The notes below the pieces were generated by a model. The model searched no databases, had not been told where the DNA came from, and was given only the letters and a program-made list of their open reading frames with translations. From assembly GCA_964460075.1 (NCBI GenBank), contig CAYWPC010000009.1, forward strand, positions 1-64,000: a stretch of 64,000 nt of DNA, read 5' to 3'. Position 1 is the first letter of the stretch, and the number at the start of each line of letters is the position of its first letter. This DNA is from JAMBLL01 sp964460075 (GTDB taxonomy: Bacteria > Actinomycetota > Acidimicrobiia > Spongiisociales > UBA5794). Positions 17,123 to 26,153 of the stretch are shown in pieces. A program made the position numbers and the translations under genes.

Positions 17123-17560
17123 CTAGCGTCCCGGCGAATTACGCCGATCTAGCTCTTCGCGGAGGGCAGTATCTGCGTAGCCCATCAACAGCGGATCCCA
17201 CTGCTTCTGCTCGACGGGATCGCCCGACTGATCGGCGAGAAGCTCAACGATCCTGTCCCTGAGCGTTCTCGCCCATGCCCTGCCTTTTGCCGACGCGAGC
17301 GTGGACACGGTTCCATCGTCATTGACCTTCAAGACCCTTGCCTCAACCTGAGGGTTCGTCCTGGATCCCCGCTCACCGTACACGAGGAGGATGGCCCCGA
17401 TTGGAACGTCCTGAATTCCCCCTGTCGCAATGAAATCGCCTTCAAAGGCCCACCCCGAGGCGAGGGATTCATCGACGTTGGTGACGACCTTCGCCCAGTT
17501 CTTACGTCGCTCATCGCCAACGAGGGGGACATCAATGGCCACAAGAATGTCGTCATCCAT
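17123..17560 (-). CDS. Conserved-looking hypothetical protein
   Basis: 145-aa soluble protein with no recognised domain, signal peptide or membrane segment. It begins MDDDILVAIDVPLVGDERRK, is mixed alpha/beta in character, and ends in a charged tail. Support for it being a real gene: the ATG at 17560 has a TATCCT box placed exactly 6 nt upstream (17567-17572), the same leaderless layout as well-identified genes here, and codon use is ordinary. It converges on def with a 71-bp gap. Function unknown. Confidence 0.6.
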   Translation of the reverse strand: MDDDILVAIDVPLVGDERRKNWAKVVTNVDESLASGWAFEGDFIATGGIQDVPIGAILLVYGERGSRTNPQVEARVLKVNDDGTVSTLASAKGRAWARTLRDRIVELLADQSGDPVEQKQWDPLLMGYADTALREELDRRNSPGR

Positions 17561-17566
17561 GCCGCC

Positions 17567-17572
17567 AGGATA
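17567..17572 (-). promoter_or_regulatory. -10 box of hypothetical gene at 17560 (leaderless)
   Basis: On the minus strand TATCCT stands 6 nt before the ATG at 17560. Confidence 0.5.
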
Positions 17573-17841
17573 CTTGAGCGGCCATGCAGGTCCCACATCG
17601 ATGACCGCACATCGTTTCGAGAGCCGGACGGATGCCAGCGGCTCGCCGATGCGTCACAGAACGAGTAGCTGTGCAGGCAACACCCTCAACACAGGCACCT
17701 CGACGTTGCTGTCATGCAACGAACAGCGAAGCGTTGAACACCGCAACGATGCCCGTCAGAGAACTAGTCATCCTGAACATCGAGAAAGCACCCTCTATGC
17801 GAACGCCGGTTCCGTCGATGAATCAGTGAGAGGGGAGATCC

Positions 17842-18363
17842 ATGCGCAAGATTCGATCGTATCTGAACAGTTTCTGGATCCCTTCTGCGGCAGGCGTTAT
17901 TGTGCTCGTCGTGGGCGGGACCATCGCGACGATGGCACCGGACAGCCGCGTCATCCTCGCCGTCGCTGGTGTGGCAATCACCGTGCTTGGCGCATGCACG
18001 CTCGTGGCAATCTGTAGAAGCACGCCCCTCGAAGCCCCCGGCATCCCCAGCAACGCCGTACAGCGGGATTGCAACATCTCTGATCGCGCGCCGCAGACCA
18101 CCGCCACGCAGCCATCGACAGGCACTGTCACACCGACGATCGGGGACGTAACACCAACGATCGGCCGACAAGACGCAACGCTCGCCCGTTGGCGTGATCC
18201 CATCCTCGCACCTCGCCGTAACGGACATGAGCCGGAACTAGTTCCGATCGATCTTGCATCGGTCACACGGAAAAGCCGCCATGAGGACACGATCGAGGTT
18301 CCCTTCAGCACCGCTGTCGGCCTACGTCCTGAACGGCCAACAGCATCCATCCGGTTCGCGTAA
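17842..18363 (+). CDS. Small membrane protein of unknown function
   Basis: 173 aa. Two adjacent hydrophobic helices (about residues 12-32 and 36-56, with IPSAAGVIVLVVGGTIATMA and ILAVAGVAITVLGACTLVAI) form a hairpin anchor; the remaining ~115 residues are polar, with a short repeat TVTPTIGDVTPTIG near residue 94. A strong GAGAGGGGAG ribosome site precedes ATG 17842. The 281 bp before it (17561-17841) show no further gene or clear hairpin. No family recognised. Confidence 0.55.
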   Translation: MRKIRSYLNSFWIPSAAGVIVLVVGGTIATMAPDSRVILAVAGVAITVLGACTLVAICRSTPLEAPGIPSNAVQRDCNISDRAPQTTATQPSTGTVTPTIGDVTPTIGRQDATLARWRDPILAPRRNGHEPELVPIDLASVTRKSRHEDTIEVPFSTAVGLRPERPTASIRFA

Positions 18364-18513
18364 GCGCAGCCGCCAACGGGGCCGATCGACGCACGTGGCA
18401 GCCACGATGCTCGACTCGGACCCCCTACGTCGGCTGATGTCTCGAAGAAGGACCAATCAGAGTCAGCACGCAGCAACCCTGCACCCATCGACGGTCATTG
18501 CCGACGCTACCGG

Positions 18514-18519
18514 TACGAT
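18514..18519 (+). promoter_or_regulatory. -10 box of M20 peptidase gene (leaderless)
   Basis: TACGAT ends 6 nt before ATG 18526; no ribosome site. Confidence 0.55.
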
Positions 18520-18525
18520 CCATAG

Positions 18526-19866
18526 ATGCACGACAACATACGCACCACGATAATCAACGACAGGAACCGCACTCGAGCAGAGCTCGAAGCCATGGTTCGC
18601 ATCCCTTCAGTCAGCGCAGAGGGGTACGATCCTGCCGAGGTGCGCCGATCGGCCGAGTTCGTAGCGAGCCTCATGCGCAGCTCAGGCTTGGACGATGTGC
18701 AACTCCTCGAAATCGATGGAGCGCACCCAGCCGTCTATGGGTCGAAGTCGGGCCCCGAGGGTGCTCCAACCGTGTTGCTGTACGCGCACCACGACGTCCA
18801 GCCACCCGGTCCCTCACAACAGTGGGAGACTGCGCCATTCGAGCCGTTCGAACGAGATGGTCGCCTATACGGCCGCGGTTCGGCCGATGACAAGGTCGGT
18901 ATCGCCATGCATCTGGCCTCGATCCGAGCATTCGGGAACGATCTGCCGGTGAACGTCAAGGTCTTCATCGAGGGCGAAGAAGAGATCGGCTCTGAGCACC
19001 TCATCGACTTTCTCGATACCTACAGGCAACTCCTCACCTCGGATGCGATCGTCATTGGCGATGCTGGAAACTGGCGTGTGGGAGTTCCAGGGCTTTCAAC
19101 CTCGCTGCGAGGGTTGGTCGACTGCACAGTCACTGTGCGCACGCTCAAGTATGCGGTGCATTCCGGCTCGTACGGAGGCACCTACCCCGATGCGATCATG
19201 GCCCTTGCAAGGGTGCTCGCCCAACTCCACAACGATGACGGCACGGTTGCCGTGGAAGGTCTCGTCTCGGGTGACGCTGAGCCACTCAATCTCACTGTTG
19301 CGGAACTCGACGAGCAGACACTGCCTGTCGAAGGCCTCGAGCTACTCGGCTCTGGGTCCTTGACGTCACGGCTTTGGAGGAAACCAGCAATCTCGGTTCT
19401 CGCCATCGAAGCGGTTCCCCTCGCGGAAGCGATCAATCAACTTGTGCCGGAGGCCAGGGCAAAGGTGAGCATGCGAATCGCCCCAGGCCAGGATGCAGCT
19501 GCCGCGCTCGAGGCGCTCGAGGCGCACATCCGCAGCTCAGCACCGTGGGGCGTGGAGGTGATCGTTGGTAACGGAACGATCGGCGAGGCCTACGATCTCG
19601 ATACGAGCGGGCCAATGTACGACGCGTACCGCGAGGGCATGCAGGAAGGATACGACGAGGAACCAGTCGAGATGGGCATGGGTGGATCAATACCATTCGT
19701 CGCGGCATTCGCCGAAAGGTACCCGAACGCCCCTGTGCTTCTCGTGGGAGTCGCCGACCCGACCAGTCGCTATCACGGTCCAAACGAAAGCGTAGAGTTG
19801 GCGGACCTTGAGTCCGCGATCGTCGCCCAGTCGATCGCTCTTGCGAAGCTTGGCACTCGACATTGA
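18526..19866 (+). CDS. M20-family dipeptidase
   Basis: Zinc-dependent exopeptidase of 446 aa acting on dipeptides or acylated amino acids in the cytoplasm. Metal-site motifs: LLYAHHDVQPPG near residue 84, LYGRGSADDKVGIAMHL near residue 112 (bridging Asp), FIEGEEEIGSEHL near residue 146 (catalytic Glu pair), a lid domain from about 195 to 310 with KYAVHSGSYGGTYPDAI, and YHGPNESVELADLE near the end. Layout matches the carnosinase/PepV-like 'dipeptidase' branch rather than ArgE or DapE. Confidence 0.88.
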   Translation: MHDNIRTTIINDRNRTRAELEAMVRIPSVSAEGYDPAEVRRSAEFVASLMRSSGLDDVQLLEIDGAHPAVYGSKSGPEGAPTVLLYAHHDVQPPGPSQQWETAPFEPFERDGRLYGRGSADDKVGIAMHLASIRAFGNDLPVNVKVFIEGEEEIGSEHLIDFLDTYRQLLTSDAIVIGDAGNWRVGVPGLSTSLRGLVDCTVTVRTLKYAVHSGSYGGTYPDAIMALARVLAQLHNDDGTVAVEGLVSGDAEPLNLTVAELDEQTLPVEGLELLGSGSLTSRLWRKPAISVLAIEAVPLAEAINQLVPEARAKVSMRIAPGQDAAAALEALEAHIRSSAPWGVEVIVGNGTIGEAYDLDTSGPMYDAYREGMQEGYDEEPVEMGMGGSIPFVAAFAERYPNAPVLLVGVADPTSRYHGPNESVELADLESAIVAQSIALAKLGTRH

Positions 19867-19875
19867 CGAGAGACC

Positions 19876-19881
19876 TACCCT
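19876..19881 (+). promoter_or_regulatory. -10 box of secreted protein gene 19888 (leaderless)
   Basis: TACCCT ends 6 nt before ATG 19888, in the 21-bp spacer after the peptidase gene. Confidence 0.45.
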
Positions 19882-19887
19882 CAAAGG

Positions 19888-20898
19888 ATGCGTAAACCGA
19901 CCGTACTGCTGATCGCGATTGCCCTTGCGGTGGCGACGGTCGCCGTGCTCGTTCGCATCGCAGACGACGTACCAGGCATCGCTGCTCGGCCAACACCGCT
20001 GGACCAGGCCCCAACGTCGATCGAGTCGCCAGTATCGACGAATGCCACGGCTGTTGGGCCAGCGACGGCACCGCCGGTCACACTGCCAGGTGGCGTTGCC
20101 GCGTGTGACGTGTATGAACGGATCATCGACGAGGGATCCGTAACGTCCAGAGCCCTCTTCGAGGCTTCAGGGCTCGCGATCAGCCGGACGGCACCCGGGG
20201 TGCTGTGGAGCCACAACGACTCAGGAGACAGGGCCCGGTTGTACGCTTTTGACACATCGGGTTCGGATCTCGGTGCATTCAAGCTGCCGGACGCGTTCGC
20301 GTTCGATTGGGAGGACATGGCCGCTGGACCCGGCCACGACGGAACAGGTAACTATCTATACGTCGGCGACATCGGAGATAATTTCAACATTCGCCGAGGC
20401 AAGATCGTGGTGTACCGAGTTCCCGACGTCGATCCGACAGCCACGAGCGAAGCCTTCGACGAGGTCGTCGCGCTGAGATTCAGGTATCCGAACGGCAGCC
20501 CGAACGCAGAAGCGCTCATCGTTGATCCCGTCGATCCCGCGATCTATGTCATAACGAAGTCCAAGACAGAGGCCCTCGTGTACAAAGGTTCGCTGACACC
20601 AACTGAGGGGGATGCCGAACTCGAACTGGTGGCAGCACTCCATCTCGATGCCGAGGTAACTGGGGCAGACATTTCTTGGGATGGTGGCGTCATAGCGTTG
20701 CGAGGTTACAGGACCGTCTGGATGTGGAAGCGAGCACAGGGAGCGTCGATAGCCGACACTCTCGACACCGAGCCGTGTCTTGCCCCTGCACCAGATGAGC
20801 GTCAGGGAGAATCGATCGCCTTCGACCGGGAACTTGCATACTGGACCGTGAGCGAAGGCCTGCGACCTGGCCTGCACTTTGTGCCGGCAGACGTGTGA
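19888..20898 (+). CDS. Exported or membrane-anchored beta-propeller-like protein
   Basis: 336 aa. Residues ~4-22 form an uncleaved signal or anchor, followed by a Pro/Thr/Ser-rich linker to about residue 72 and a globular extracytoplasmic domain. The domain has recurring strands such as SGLAISRTAPGVLWSHNDSG, DWEDMAAGP, NYLYVGDIGDNF, NAEALIVDP and GADISWDGGVIALRGYRTVW, which suggest a bladed propeller. Ca-binding or catalytic residues are not obvious. No characterised family is assigned. Confidence 0.65.
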   Translation: MRKPTVLLIAIALAVATVAVLVRIADDVPGIAARPTPLDQAPTSIESPVSTNATAVGPATAPPVTLPGGVAACDVYERIIDEGSVTSRALFEASGLAISRTAPGVLWSHNDSGDRARLYAFDTSGSDLGAFKLPDAFAFDWEDMAAGPGHDGTGNYLYVGDIGDNFNIRRGKIVVYRVPDVDPTATSEAFDEVVALRFRYPNGSPNAEALIVDPVDPAIYVITKSKTEALVYKGSLTPTEGDAELELVAALHLDAEVTGADISWDGGVIALRGYRTVWMWKRAQGASIADTLDTEPCLAPAPDERQGESIAFDRELAYWTVSEGLRPGLHFVPADV

Positions 20899-20922
20899 TC
20901 CACAGTCTCGATCCGACGTCTG

Positions 20923-21519
20923 TTATCGAGGTATCTGCGTCCTCTTGAACTCGTTCAGGTTCACCCAGCTAACCATGTCAACGATGCGGATGAGATCTTC
21001 GACGTTGTGTCGTTCCATGACGCGGACGAACACAGCCTGACCACCTGCAATGAAGGTTGGCACCCCGAACACAGCGTGGTCCTCCAGGAGGCTCGTGTGC
21101 TCGATTCTCAACGTCTCGCGCTGCTCGCCTGAAGCTACGACACGGGCGACTGCGTCAGCATCGAGGCCAACGTTGGCCACAACAGATCTGATGACGTCCT
21201 CATCGCCAAGATGCAACCCTTCGTCGTGACGTGCAGCGAAGAGTGCCACATGGAAGTCGAGGAACTCGTTGGGAAATCGGTCGCGAACCGCCAGCGACCA
21301 CAGCAGTGCGCGTACACCAGAACCCGCTTCAGCATCGATCGCGTAATCCCATACGGCACGATCCTCAGGATCGTTGTGGCTCTGATGAAGCGAGAACGGG
21401 CGGAATGTCACATCCCAATCACGGCCGCTGTCGATCGCTTCGGCAACCACCTCGTTGGCGTTCCGAGCGAAGGGGCAGAGATAGTCGTATGTGATCGCGA
21501 ACGTTGTAGTCAAGTCCAT
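20923..21519 (-). CDS. DsbA-family thioredoxin-fold protein
   Basis: 198-aa cytosolic protein of the DsbA/FrnE/HCCA-isomerase group: N-terminal ITYDYLCPFARNANE with a single Cys (CPFA) where oxidoreductases have CxxC, a helical insert, then FGVPTFIAGGQAVF, the cis-Pro segment typical of the fold. A single-Cys site suggests glutathione-S-transferase-kappa/isomerase-like or mycothiol-dependent chemistry rather than disulfide formation. ATG 21519 has an AGGAG ribosome site. Confidence 0.8.
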   Translation of the reverse strand: MDLTTTFAITYDYLCPFARNANEVVAEAIDSGRDWDVTFRPFSLHQSHNDPEDRAVWDYAIDAEAGSGVRALLWSLAVRDRFPNEFLDFHVALFAARHDEGLHLGDEDVIRSVVANVGLDADAVARVVASGEQRETLRIEHTSLLEDHAVFGVPTFIAGGQAVFVRVMERHNVEDLIRIVDMVSWVNLNEFKRTQIPR

Positions 21520-21534
21520 GCTCCTGTCGGGGTG

Positions 21535-21807
21535 TCAACACGGTAGGGCGGTCGGGATCACTCCTGTCTGTGTGAGGTGCTCGCCCATCTGCCTCCTACT
21601 GACGCTTCCCTCCGCGACCTCGTCGTCAAGAGACTCCCTTTCGGTCATCTGCTCGTACACGTTCCTAAGCCGGGCGTGTCGTGCCGGCGGCATACGACAC
21701 AATTGGGGTCCCGCAGGTATCTTGATCCCGTCGATGTTCGTCGAGATAATCAATGCAGCACGACAGGCACATCTCGGGCAACGTCGACGCTGGGAATCCG
21801 ACACCAT
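21535..21807 (-). CDS. Doubtful small ORF upstream of the DsbA-like gene
   Basis: The 319 bp between 21520 and 21838 has no confident gene. This 90-codon frame ends 15 bp before the DsbA-like gene on the same strand. It has a Cys cluster near the start (RRRCPRCACRAA), a second Cys, and a charged helical second half. There is no ribosome site and no recognised family. The UGA stop is in frame with the downstream ATG (see findings). Confidence 0.25.
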   Translation of the reverse strand: MVSDSQRRRCPRCACRAALIISTNIDGIKIPAGPQLCRMPPARHARLRNVYEQMTERESLDDEVAEGSVSRRQMGEHLTQTGVIPTALPC

Positions 21808-21838
21808 CCGAGTCGGTGACCGCTTACCAGGAGCATCC

Positions 21839-22777
21839 GTGGCACTGAACCGTCAACAACTCGATCGCTGGGTCGAAGCGGGGCTCATCACACCCGCCCA
21901 GGCAGTCGCGATCGAACAGCACGAGATCTCTCGTGACCGCCCGCGCCTCATACTCGAGGTCCTCGCCTACGTGGGCTCGGTGCTTGTGCTCACCGCAGGG
22001 CTGGTCTTCATCTCAGGGATCTGGTCCGACTTTTCAACACTTGGTCAGGCTGGAATCGCGTCGACAGGCTCAGCAATTCTCGTCGCTGTCGGCATCCTCA
22101 CCACCCGCGAGCGAGACACCAACCTGGCGGTGCTCGGCCAGACCGCACTGCTGCTCTCAGTCGTCATGTTCGGCCTCGCTGTCGGCCTCGCTGTTTCGAC
22201 CGCAGCCATAGGTGAGGTGTCGCTCTTGCTCGGGTTCGGATCTGCCCTTGCTCTAAGCGCTGGGTTCTACGTGAGGCAGCCCTCTGGGATCCAGAATGGC
22301 ACGATGTTTGCCGCCCTCGTGGGAACGGCCCTGGCGATCACCGCAGTAGCTGTGACGGATCCGTCGATCCAGCCTCCAGGGCTCGCGATATCGGGGGCGG
22401 GCGCAATCTGGATCATACTTTCGGCAAGTGCGCTGTCTCAACAAAGGCGGCTCGGGGAGGCGCTCGGGTTGTTCGCGCTCATCTTCGGCTCATCGCTCAC
22501 TGTTGGCCCTCTCGATCGATGGCGAGCCATCGGCATGCTGGTCTGGTTGGCCATCGGAGTCGGATTGCTCGTCTACGGCATTGCCGAGGATCGACTGATT
22601 CTCATCTTTGGAGGGATGGCGACGCTGATCATCTACACACCATGGCTCGTAACCGAGGTGCTCGACGACACGGTTGGCGCGCCGATAGCCCTCCTCATCG
22701 GTGGCTCACTTCTCGTAGGCTCGGCAGTCTTCTTCTCGAAAAGGAACCGACCGATTGGCCCTACGACGCATCCTTGA
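21839..22777 (+). CDS. DUF2157-like integral membrane protein
   Basis: 312 aa. A short soluble N-terminus LNRQQLDRWVEAGLITPAQA with a following IEQHE is the typical DUF2157 opening; it is followed by about nine to ten hydrophobic helices to the C-terminus (for example LAYVGSVLVLTAGLVFISGI and LLGFGSALALSAGFYV). GTG 21839 is chosen because an AGGAG ribosome site lies just upstream; the frame is open for 348 bp further upstream without support. The end overlaps the convergent deoD by 17 bp. Function of the family is unknown. Confidence 0.75.
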   Translation: MALNRQQLDRWVEAGLITPAQAVAIEQHEISRDRPRLILEVLAYVGSVLVLTAGLVFISGIWSDFSTLGQAGIASTGSAILVAVGILTTRERDTNLAVLGQTALLLSVVMFGLAVGLAVSTAAIGEVSLLLGFGSALALSAGFYVRQPSGIQNGTMFAALVGTALAITAVAVTDPSIQPPGLAISGAGAIWIILSASALSQQRRLGEALGLFALIFGSSLTVGPLDRWRAIGMLVWLAIGVGLLVYGIAEDRLILIFGGMATLIIYTPWLVTEVLDDTVGAPIALLIGGSLLVGSAVFFSKRNRPIGPTTHP

Positions 22778-23477
22778 GCAACGTGTCGAGCGCGAGCGTC
22801 ACCATGTCACCGAACGTGCGCTCACGCTCATCTGATGTCGTCTCTTCCTGAGTGACAAGGTGATCAGATACCGTCAGGATTGCAAGAGCTCTCGCCCCCT
22901 CCTTGGCTGCGATGGCATACAGTCCGGCCGCCTCCATCTCCACGGCGAGCACATGCATCGCCTGCCACACAGAGAGGGCGTTCTCGTTTGGGTTGTAGAA
23001 GCTGTCTGACGAATGGACATTTCCTACGTGCGCGGGCCGATCGCCGCTTCCCGCAACCTGTGCCGCGGCTCGTAGGAGTCCGAAATCCGCCGTCGCGGCA
23101 TAGTCCCAACCGCCATACCTGCTGCGGTTGACGCCTGAGTCCGTGCACGCACCGATCGCAAGGATCACGTCCCTGATTGCGACGTCTGTGGAGATCCCAC
23201 CGCATGATCCGACTCGTATGAGACGTTTCGCGCCATAGAAGCGAATCAGTTCTGTGATGTAGATCGAGGCCGACGGGATTCCCATCCCTGTCCCCATCAC
23301 CGTCACGGGCACGCCCTGGTACGTGCCAGTGAATCCGAGCATGTTGCGCACGTCCGTCACCTGTCTGGCATCGTCTAGGAACGTCTCTGCGATGTATTGC
23401 GCTCGGAGCGGGTCACCAGGAAGCAGCACAGCTTCGGCGATATCAGACTCTCCTGCGGAAATGTGTGGCGTGGCCAT
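22761..23477 (-). CDS. deoD: Purine nucleoside phosphorylase, DeoD type
   Basis: Hexameric-type phosphorylase (238 aa) that splits purine (deoxy)nucleosides with phosphate for salvage. Motifs: MATPHISAG start, VLLPGDPLRAQYIAE (phosphate Gly/Arg), GTGMGIPSASIYITEL, RVGSCGGI near residue 88 (phosphate Arg and Ser), and AVEMEAAGLYAIA near residue 180 with the ribose-binding Glu. Catalytic Asp lies in TVSDHLV. AGGAG ribosome site before ATG 23477. Confidence 0.94.
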   Translation of the reverse strand: MATPHISAGESDIAEAVLLPGDPLRAQYIAETFLDDARQVTDVRNMLGFTGTYQGVPVTVMGTGMGIPSASIYITELIRFYGAKRLIRVGSCGGISTDVAIRDVILAIGACTDSGVNRSRYGGWDYAATADFGLLRAAAQVAGSGDRPAHVGNVHSSDSFYNPNENALSVWQAMHVLAVEMEAAGLYAIAAKEGARALAILTVSDHLVTQEETTSDERERTFGDMVTLALDTLLKDAS

Positions 23478-23648
23478 CGTGACTCCTGATAGCGTGGCGC
23501 CCCACTCTACGGCTGGACGTCACCTTGTCGGCGGTCTGCCCTCCCCCGACGCCTCGATTCTGGACCGCTTAGGACGCGATCGCGTGGCCACCATGGCAAA
23601 AGAAGACCGATGGAATTTCGACCGTCCGGCCAGGTCGCTGCATCCCCC

Positions 23649-23654
23649 TATTGT
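23649..23654 (+). promoter_or_regulatory. -10 box of lactonase-like gene 23661 (leaderless)
   Basis: TATTGT ends 6 nt before ATG 23661. This decides the start in favour of 23661 over an in-frame ATG at 23610. Confidence 0.45.
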
Positions 23655-23660
23655 GTTGAC

Positions 23661-24644
23661 ATGGCGAATTTCGATCCACAGCCTTGGCAGCCTCTCGCTG
23701 CACCTCCATTGACCGAAAGCCTCGAGAAGAACACGTCACTTGCATCAGCAGAATTGTGGCCAACGCCAGGTGTCGGCCCAGAAGATGTGATATTGGATGT
23801 CGACGGGTCAGCAATCGTCGGACTCGAGGACGGTCGCATCGTGCGAATTCGAGACGCACACACCGTGGAAGACATCGCACGCGTCGGAGGAAGACCACTC
23901 GGTGTCGAGTGGCTCGACGAAGGTGTGATGGTCGTGTGCAATGCCGACCTCGGGCTTCAGCGAGTCACAACGAACGGGGAGGTCAGTTCGATCACCCGTG
24001 GTATCGGAGACACCGATTTCCTGTTCACCAACAACGCAACGGTGGCGGACGACGGAACGATCTACTTCTCGGACACCTCGACGAGGTGGACGATTCACGA
24101 GTACATCTCCGATCTGCTGGAGGGCCAACCGACCGGGCGAATCTTCAAAGTGAGCCCTGATGGATCGCTGCTGCTCGTCATTGACGGTCTGCAATTCGCC
24201 AACGGCCTCGCTCTCGACCGTGCTCAGGACTCCCTGTTCATCGCCGAAACCGGCAAATATCGAGTGCACAGGCATTGGCTGCGTGGGGAGCGGGCAGGAG
24301 ACACCGATCTGTTTCTTGATAACTTGCCTGGCTTCCCAGACAACCTCACCTTTGCAGACGGGATCTTGTGGGTTGCCTTCGCATCGCCTCGACAGGGCAT
24401 AGTCGACCTGATGCTCCCCAGACCGTGGATGCGAAGACTCTCCAACCGAATGCCCGATGCGCTCAAACCGAAACCGGCACGTCACGGGATGATCATCGGA
24501 TATGACAATGAGGGGCACATCGTCTACAACCTCCAAGACTCCTCAGGGCGAGTAGCCATCACGACATCCGCTCGCGTGCACGACGGCAGACTGTTCATCG
24601 GCAGCTTGAGTGAACCGCATCTTGCCGTGTACGAACTCGGCTAG
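23661..24644 (+). CDS. SMP-30/strictosidine-synthase-like lactonase family protein
   Basis: 327-aa six-bladed beta-propeller protein, cytosolic by sequence. Features: AELWPTPGVGPEDVILDVDG near residue 30, GRPLGVEWLDEGVMVVCNAD, FTNNATVADDGTIYFSDTST near residue 118, GLQFANGLALDRAQDSLFIAET near residue 177, LPGFPDNLTFADGILWVAFA near residue 222. The N and D residues in these segments match the calcium/metal site of the family. Members hydrolyse lactones or esters, and substrate is unknown here. Start chosen from promoter spacing and from family length. Confidence 0.78.
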   Translation: MANFDPQPWQPLAAPPLTESLEKNTSLASAELWPTPGVGPEDVILDVDGSAIVGLEDGRIVRIRDAHTVEDIARVGGRPLGVEWLDEGVMVVCNADLGLQRVTTNGEVSSITRGIGDTDFLFTNNATVADDGTIYFSDTSTRWTIHEYISDLLEGQPTGRIFKVSPDGSLLLVIDGLQFANGLALDRAQDSLFIAETGKYRVHRHWLRGERAGDTDLFLDNLPGFPDNLTFADGILWVAFASPRQGIVDLMLPRPWMRRLSNRMPDALKPKPARHGMIIGYDNEGHIVYNLQDSSGRVAITTSARVHDGRLFIGSLSEPHLAVYELG

Positions 24645-24668
24645 AGCGCTCATCTCGGCCTGTCGAGG

Positions 24669-24689
24669 GACCGTCTGTCACAGATGGTC
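24669..24689. terminator. Hairpin between convergent genes
   Basis: A 9-bp stem (GACCGTCTG with CAGATGGTC, one G-T pair) and a 3-nt loop lie between the ends of the lactonase-like gene (24644) and the GlsB-like gene (24695). No long T-run. A shared bidirectional terminator is likely. Confidence 0.5.
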
Positions 24690-24694
24690 GGCAA

Positions 24695-24964
24695 CTATTG
24701 CTTGACGAACCAACCGGAGTAGAGACCGACACCGATCATTGCAAGCCCGACCTGAATGGCGAGCTTGATCCAGTCGACGCCTGCTGTGTCACCAACGCCG
24801 AGCGACTGGGCGATGAAGCCGCCAATCAGAGCGGCGACGAACCCCACACCGACCGTTGCGCCGATCGACATCTTCTGTCTGCCTGGCAACAACCACCTTG
24901 CCAAATACCCAACAACCACACCTACGAACAGTGCACCGATGACGGTGATGACAATGCCTACCAC
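24695..24964 (-). CDS. GlsB/YeaQ/YmgE (transglycosylase-associated) family membrane protein
   Basis: 89 aa with three hydrophobic helices: VITVIGALFVGVVVGYLARW, a central IGATVGVGFVAALIGGFIAQ glycine-rich helix, and IQVGLAMIGVGLYSGW. The LLPGRQKM loop after helix 1 is the family signature. GTG 24964 has an AAAGGGA ribosome site. Role unknown; often stress induced. Confidence 0.8.
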   Translation of the reverse strand: MVGIVITVIGALFVGVVVGYLARWLLPGRQKMSIGATVGVGFVAALIGGFIAQSLGVGDTAGVDWIKLAIQVGLAMIGVGLYSGWFVKQ

Positions 24965-25080
24965 GTGGATGTCCCTTTCGAGTGGGGGCCTGACGTGAGC
25001 ATACGTGAGTCTTCACGCTCAAGGGAGATGGGCGAACGATTCTGACTGCAGCAAGAGTCACACCACGTTGTTCGAGCCAC

Positions 25081-26106
25081 TCACTTCGTTGCCGCCTGCA
25101 TATCCCTGTGCTCGACACGACCATCGGCATGCATCGCGAAGCGACCTTCCGAGCGGGGATGCACCGGGTCACGAGTCGCCCAGGGCCAACCACCGAACCC
25201 GGTCGTTCGGTAATCGTCGATCGCTTGTTGGAGTTCCTCAGGGGTGTTCGTGACGAAAGGTCCGAGCTGGAATACCGGCGCACCGATGGGCCTTCCCTGT
25301 AGGAGAAGAAATTCCGCCGGCTCTCCGTGGTTGACGATCGGAGCGAGCACGTCGGCGCGTACATGAACGCCGGTTCCGGCCGAGAACCGCACACCGTCGA
25401 CAGCAACATCCGTTCCTTCGAAGAAGTGCAGCATCCTGTTGACGCCGGTTGGCGCCTTTGGGAGATTCCACGATGCTCCCGGTTCCATTCGGCCGAGCCA
25501 GATGGCCATGTCACCATGCTGGCTCGAAGCCCATGAGTCAGGGGGAGCGCTCGGTGCCACACGACCCTCGAGACTGCCAGCGATCACGTCGACGCGTACG
25601 CCCGGGACGGGAGTCACCGTCGGGATCGTCTCCGACCACAGCATCCGAAAATACGCTGGGACCATCTTCGACTCCGGTGGGAGGTTCAGCCAGATCTGGA
25701 ATAACTCCAGCGGGTTGTCGGCCTCAGCTTGGATGACAGGGAACATCTCGGAGTGCTGGATTCCGCCTCCGGTCGTCAGCCACTGGACATCTCCACCGCC
25801 ATAACGAGCCGTTGCCCCGAGCGAGTCGGCGTGGTCGACGTAGCCGGTTCTCACGACCGTGACCGTTTCGAATCCGCGATGCGGATGCTGGGGAAACCCA
25901 GGGACCGCTTCGCCGTGATACATGCTCCAGCCATCAAGGCCGGAGAAATCTGAGCCGATGCGCCTCCCGACGAGAGATCCGACCGGTCCAAGATTGGTGT
26001 CACCCGGCGGATAGCGGTCCACGTGGTGCATCGTCATGATGAAGGGGTCGAGTCCGTGCCACTGAAATCCGAGCTCCACGAGTCCCAGTACTGCGCTCTT
26101 GTGCAT
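25081..26106 (-). CDS. Pirin-family bicupin protein
   Basis: 341-aa cytosolic double-cupin. N-terminal cupin: FPQHPHRGFETVTVVRTGYV near residue 70 with metal-binding HPHRGFE, then GGGDVQWLTTGGGIQHSEMF near residue 103 (second metal His/Glu). The C-terminal cupin contains MLHFFEGTDVAVDG. Members bind Fe and some have quercetinase activity; others are regulators. The partner msrA lies downstream of the opposite end on the same strand, fitting an oxidative-stress theme, but the link is weak. Confidence 0.85.
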   Translation of the reverse strand: MHKSAVLGLVELGFQWHGLDPFIMTMHHVDRYPPGDTNLGPVGSLVGRRIGSDFSGLDGWSMYHGEAVPGFPQHPHRGFETVTVVRTGYVDHADSLGATARYGGGDVQWLTTGGGIQHSEMFPVIQAEADNPLELFQIWLNLPPESKMVPAYFRMLWSETIPTVTPVPGVRVDVIAGSLEGRVAPSAPPDSWASSQHGDMAIWLGRMEPGASWNLPKAPTGVNRMLHFFEGTDVAVDGVRFSAGTGVHVRADVLAPIVNHGEPAEFLLLQGRPIGAPVFQLGPFVTNTPEELQQAIDDYRTTGFGGWPWATRDPVHPRSEGRFAMHADGRVEHRDMQAATK

Positions 26107-26153
26107 GCCGCACCGCCCTCCCCTGGTCGTTGTGTGTGCAACAGCAGCGGGAG

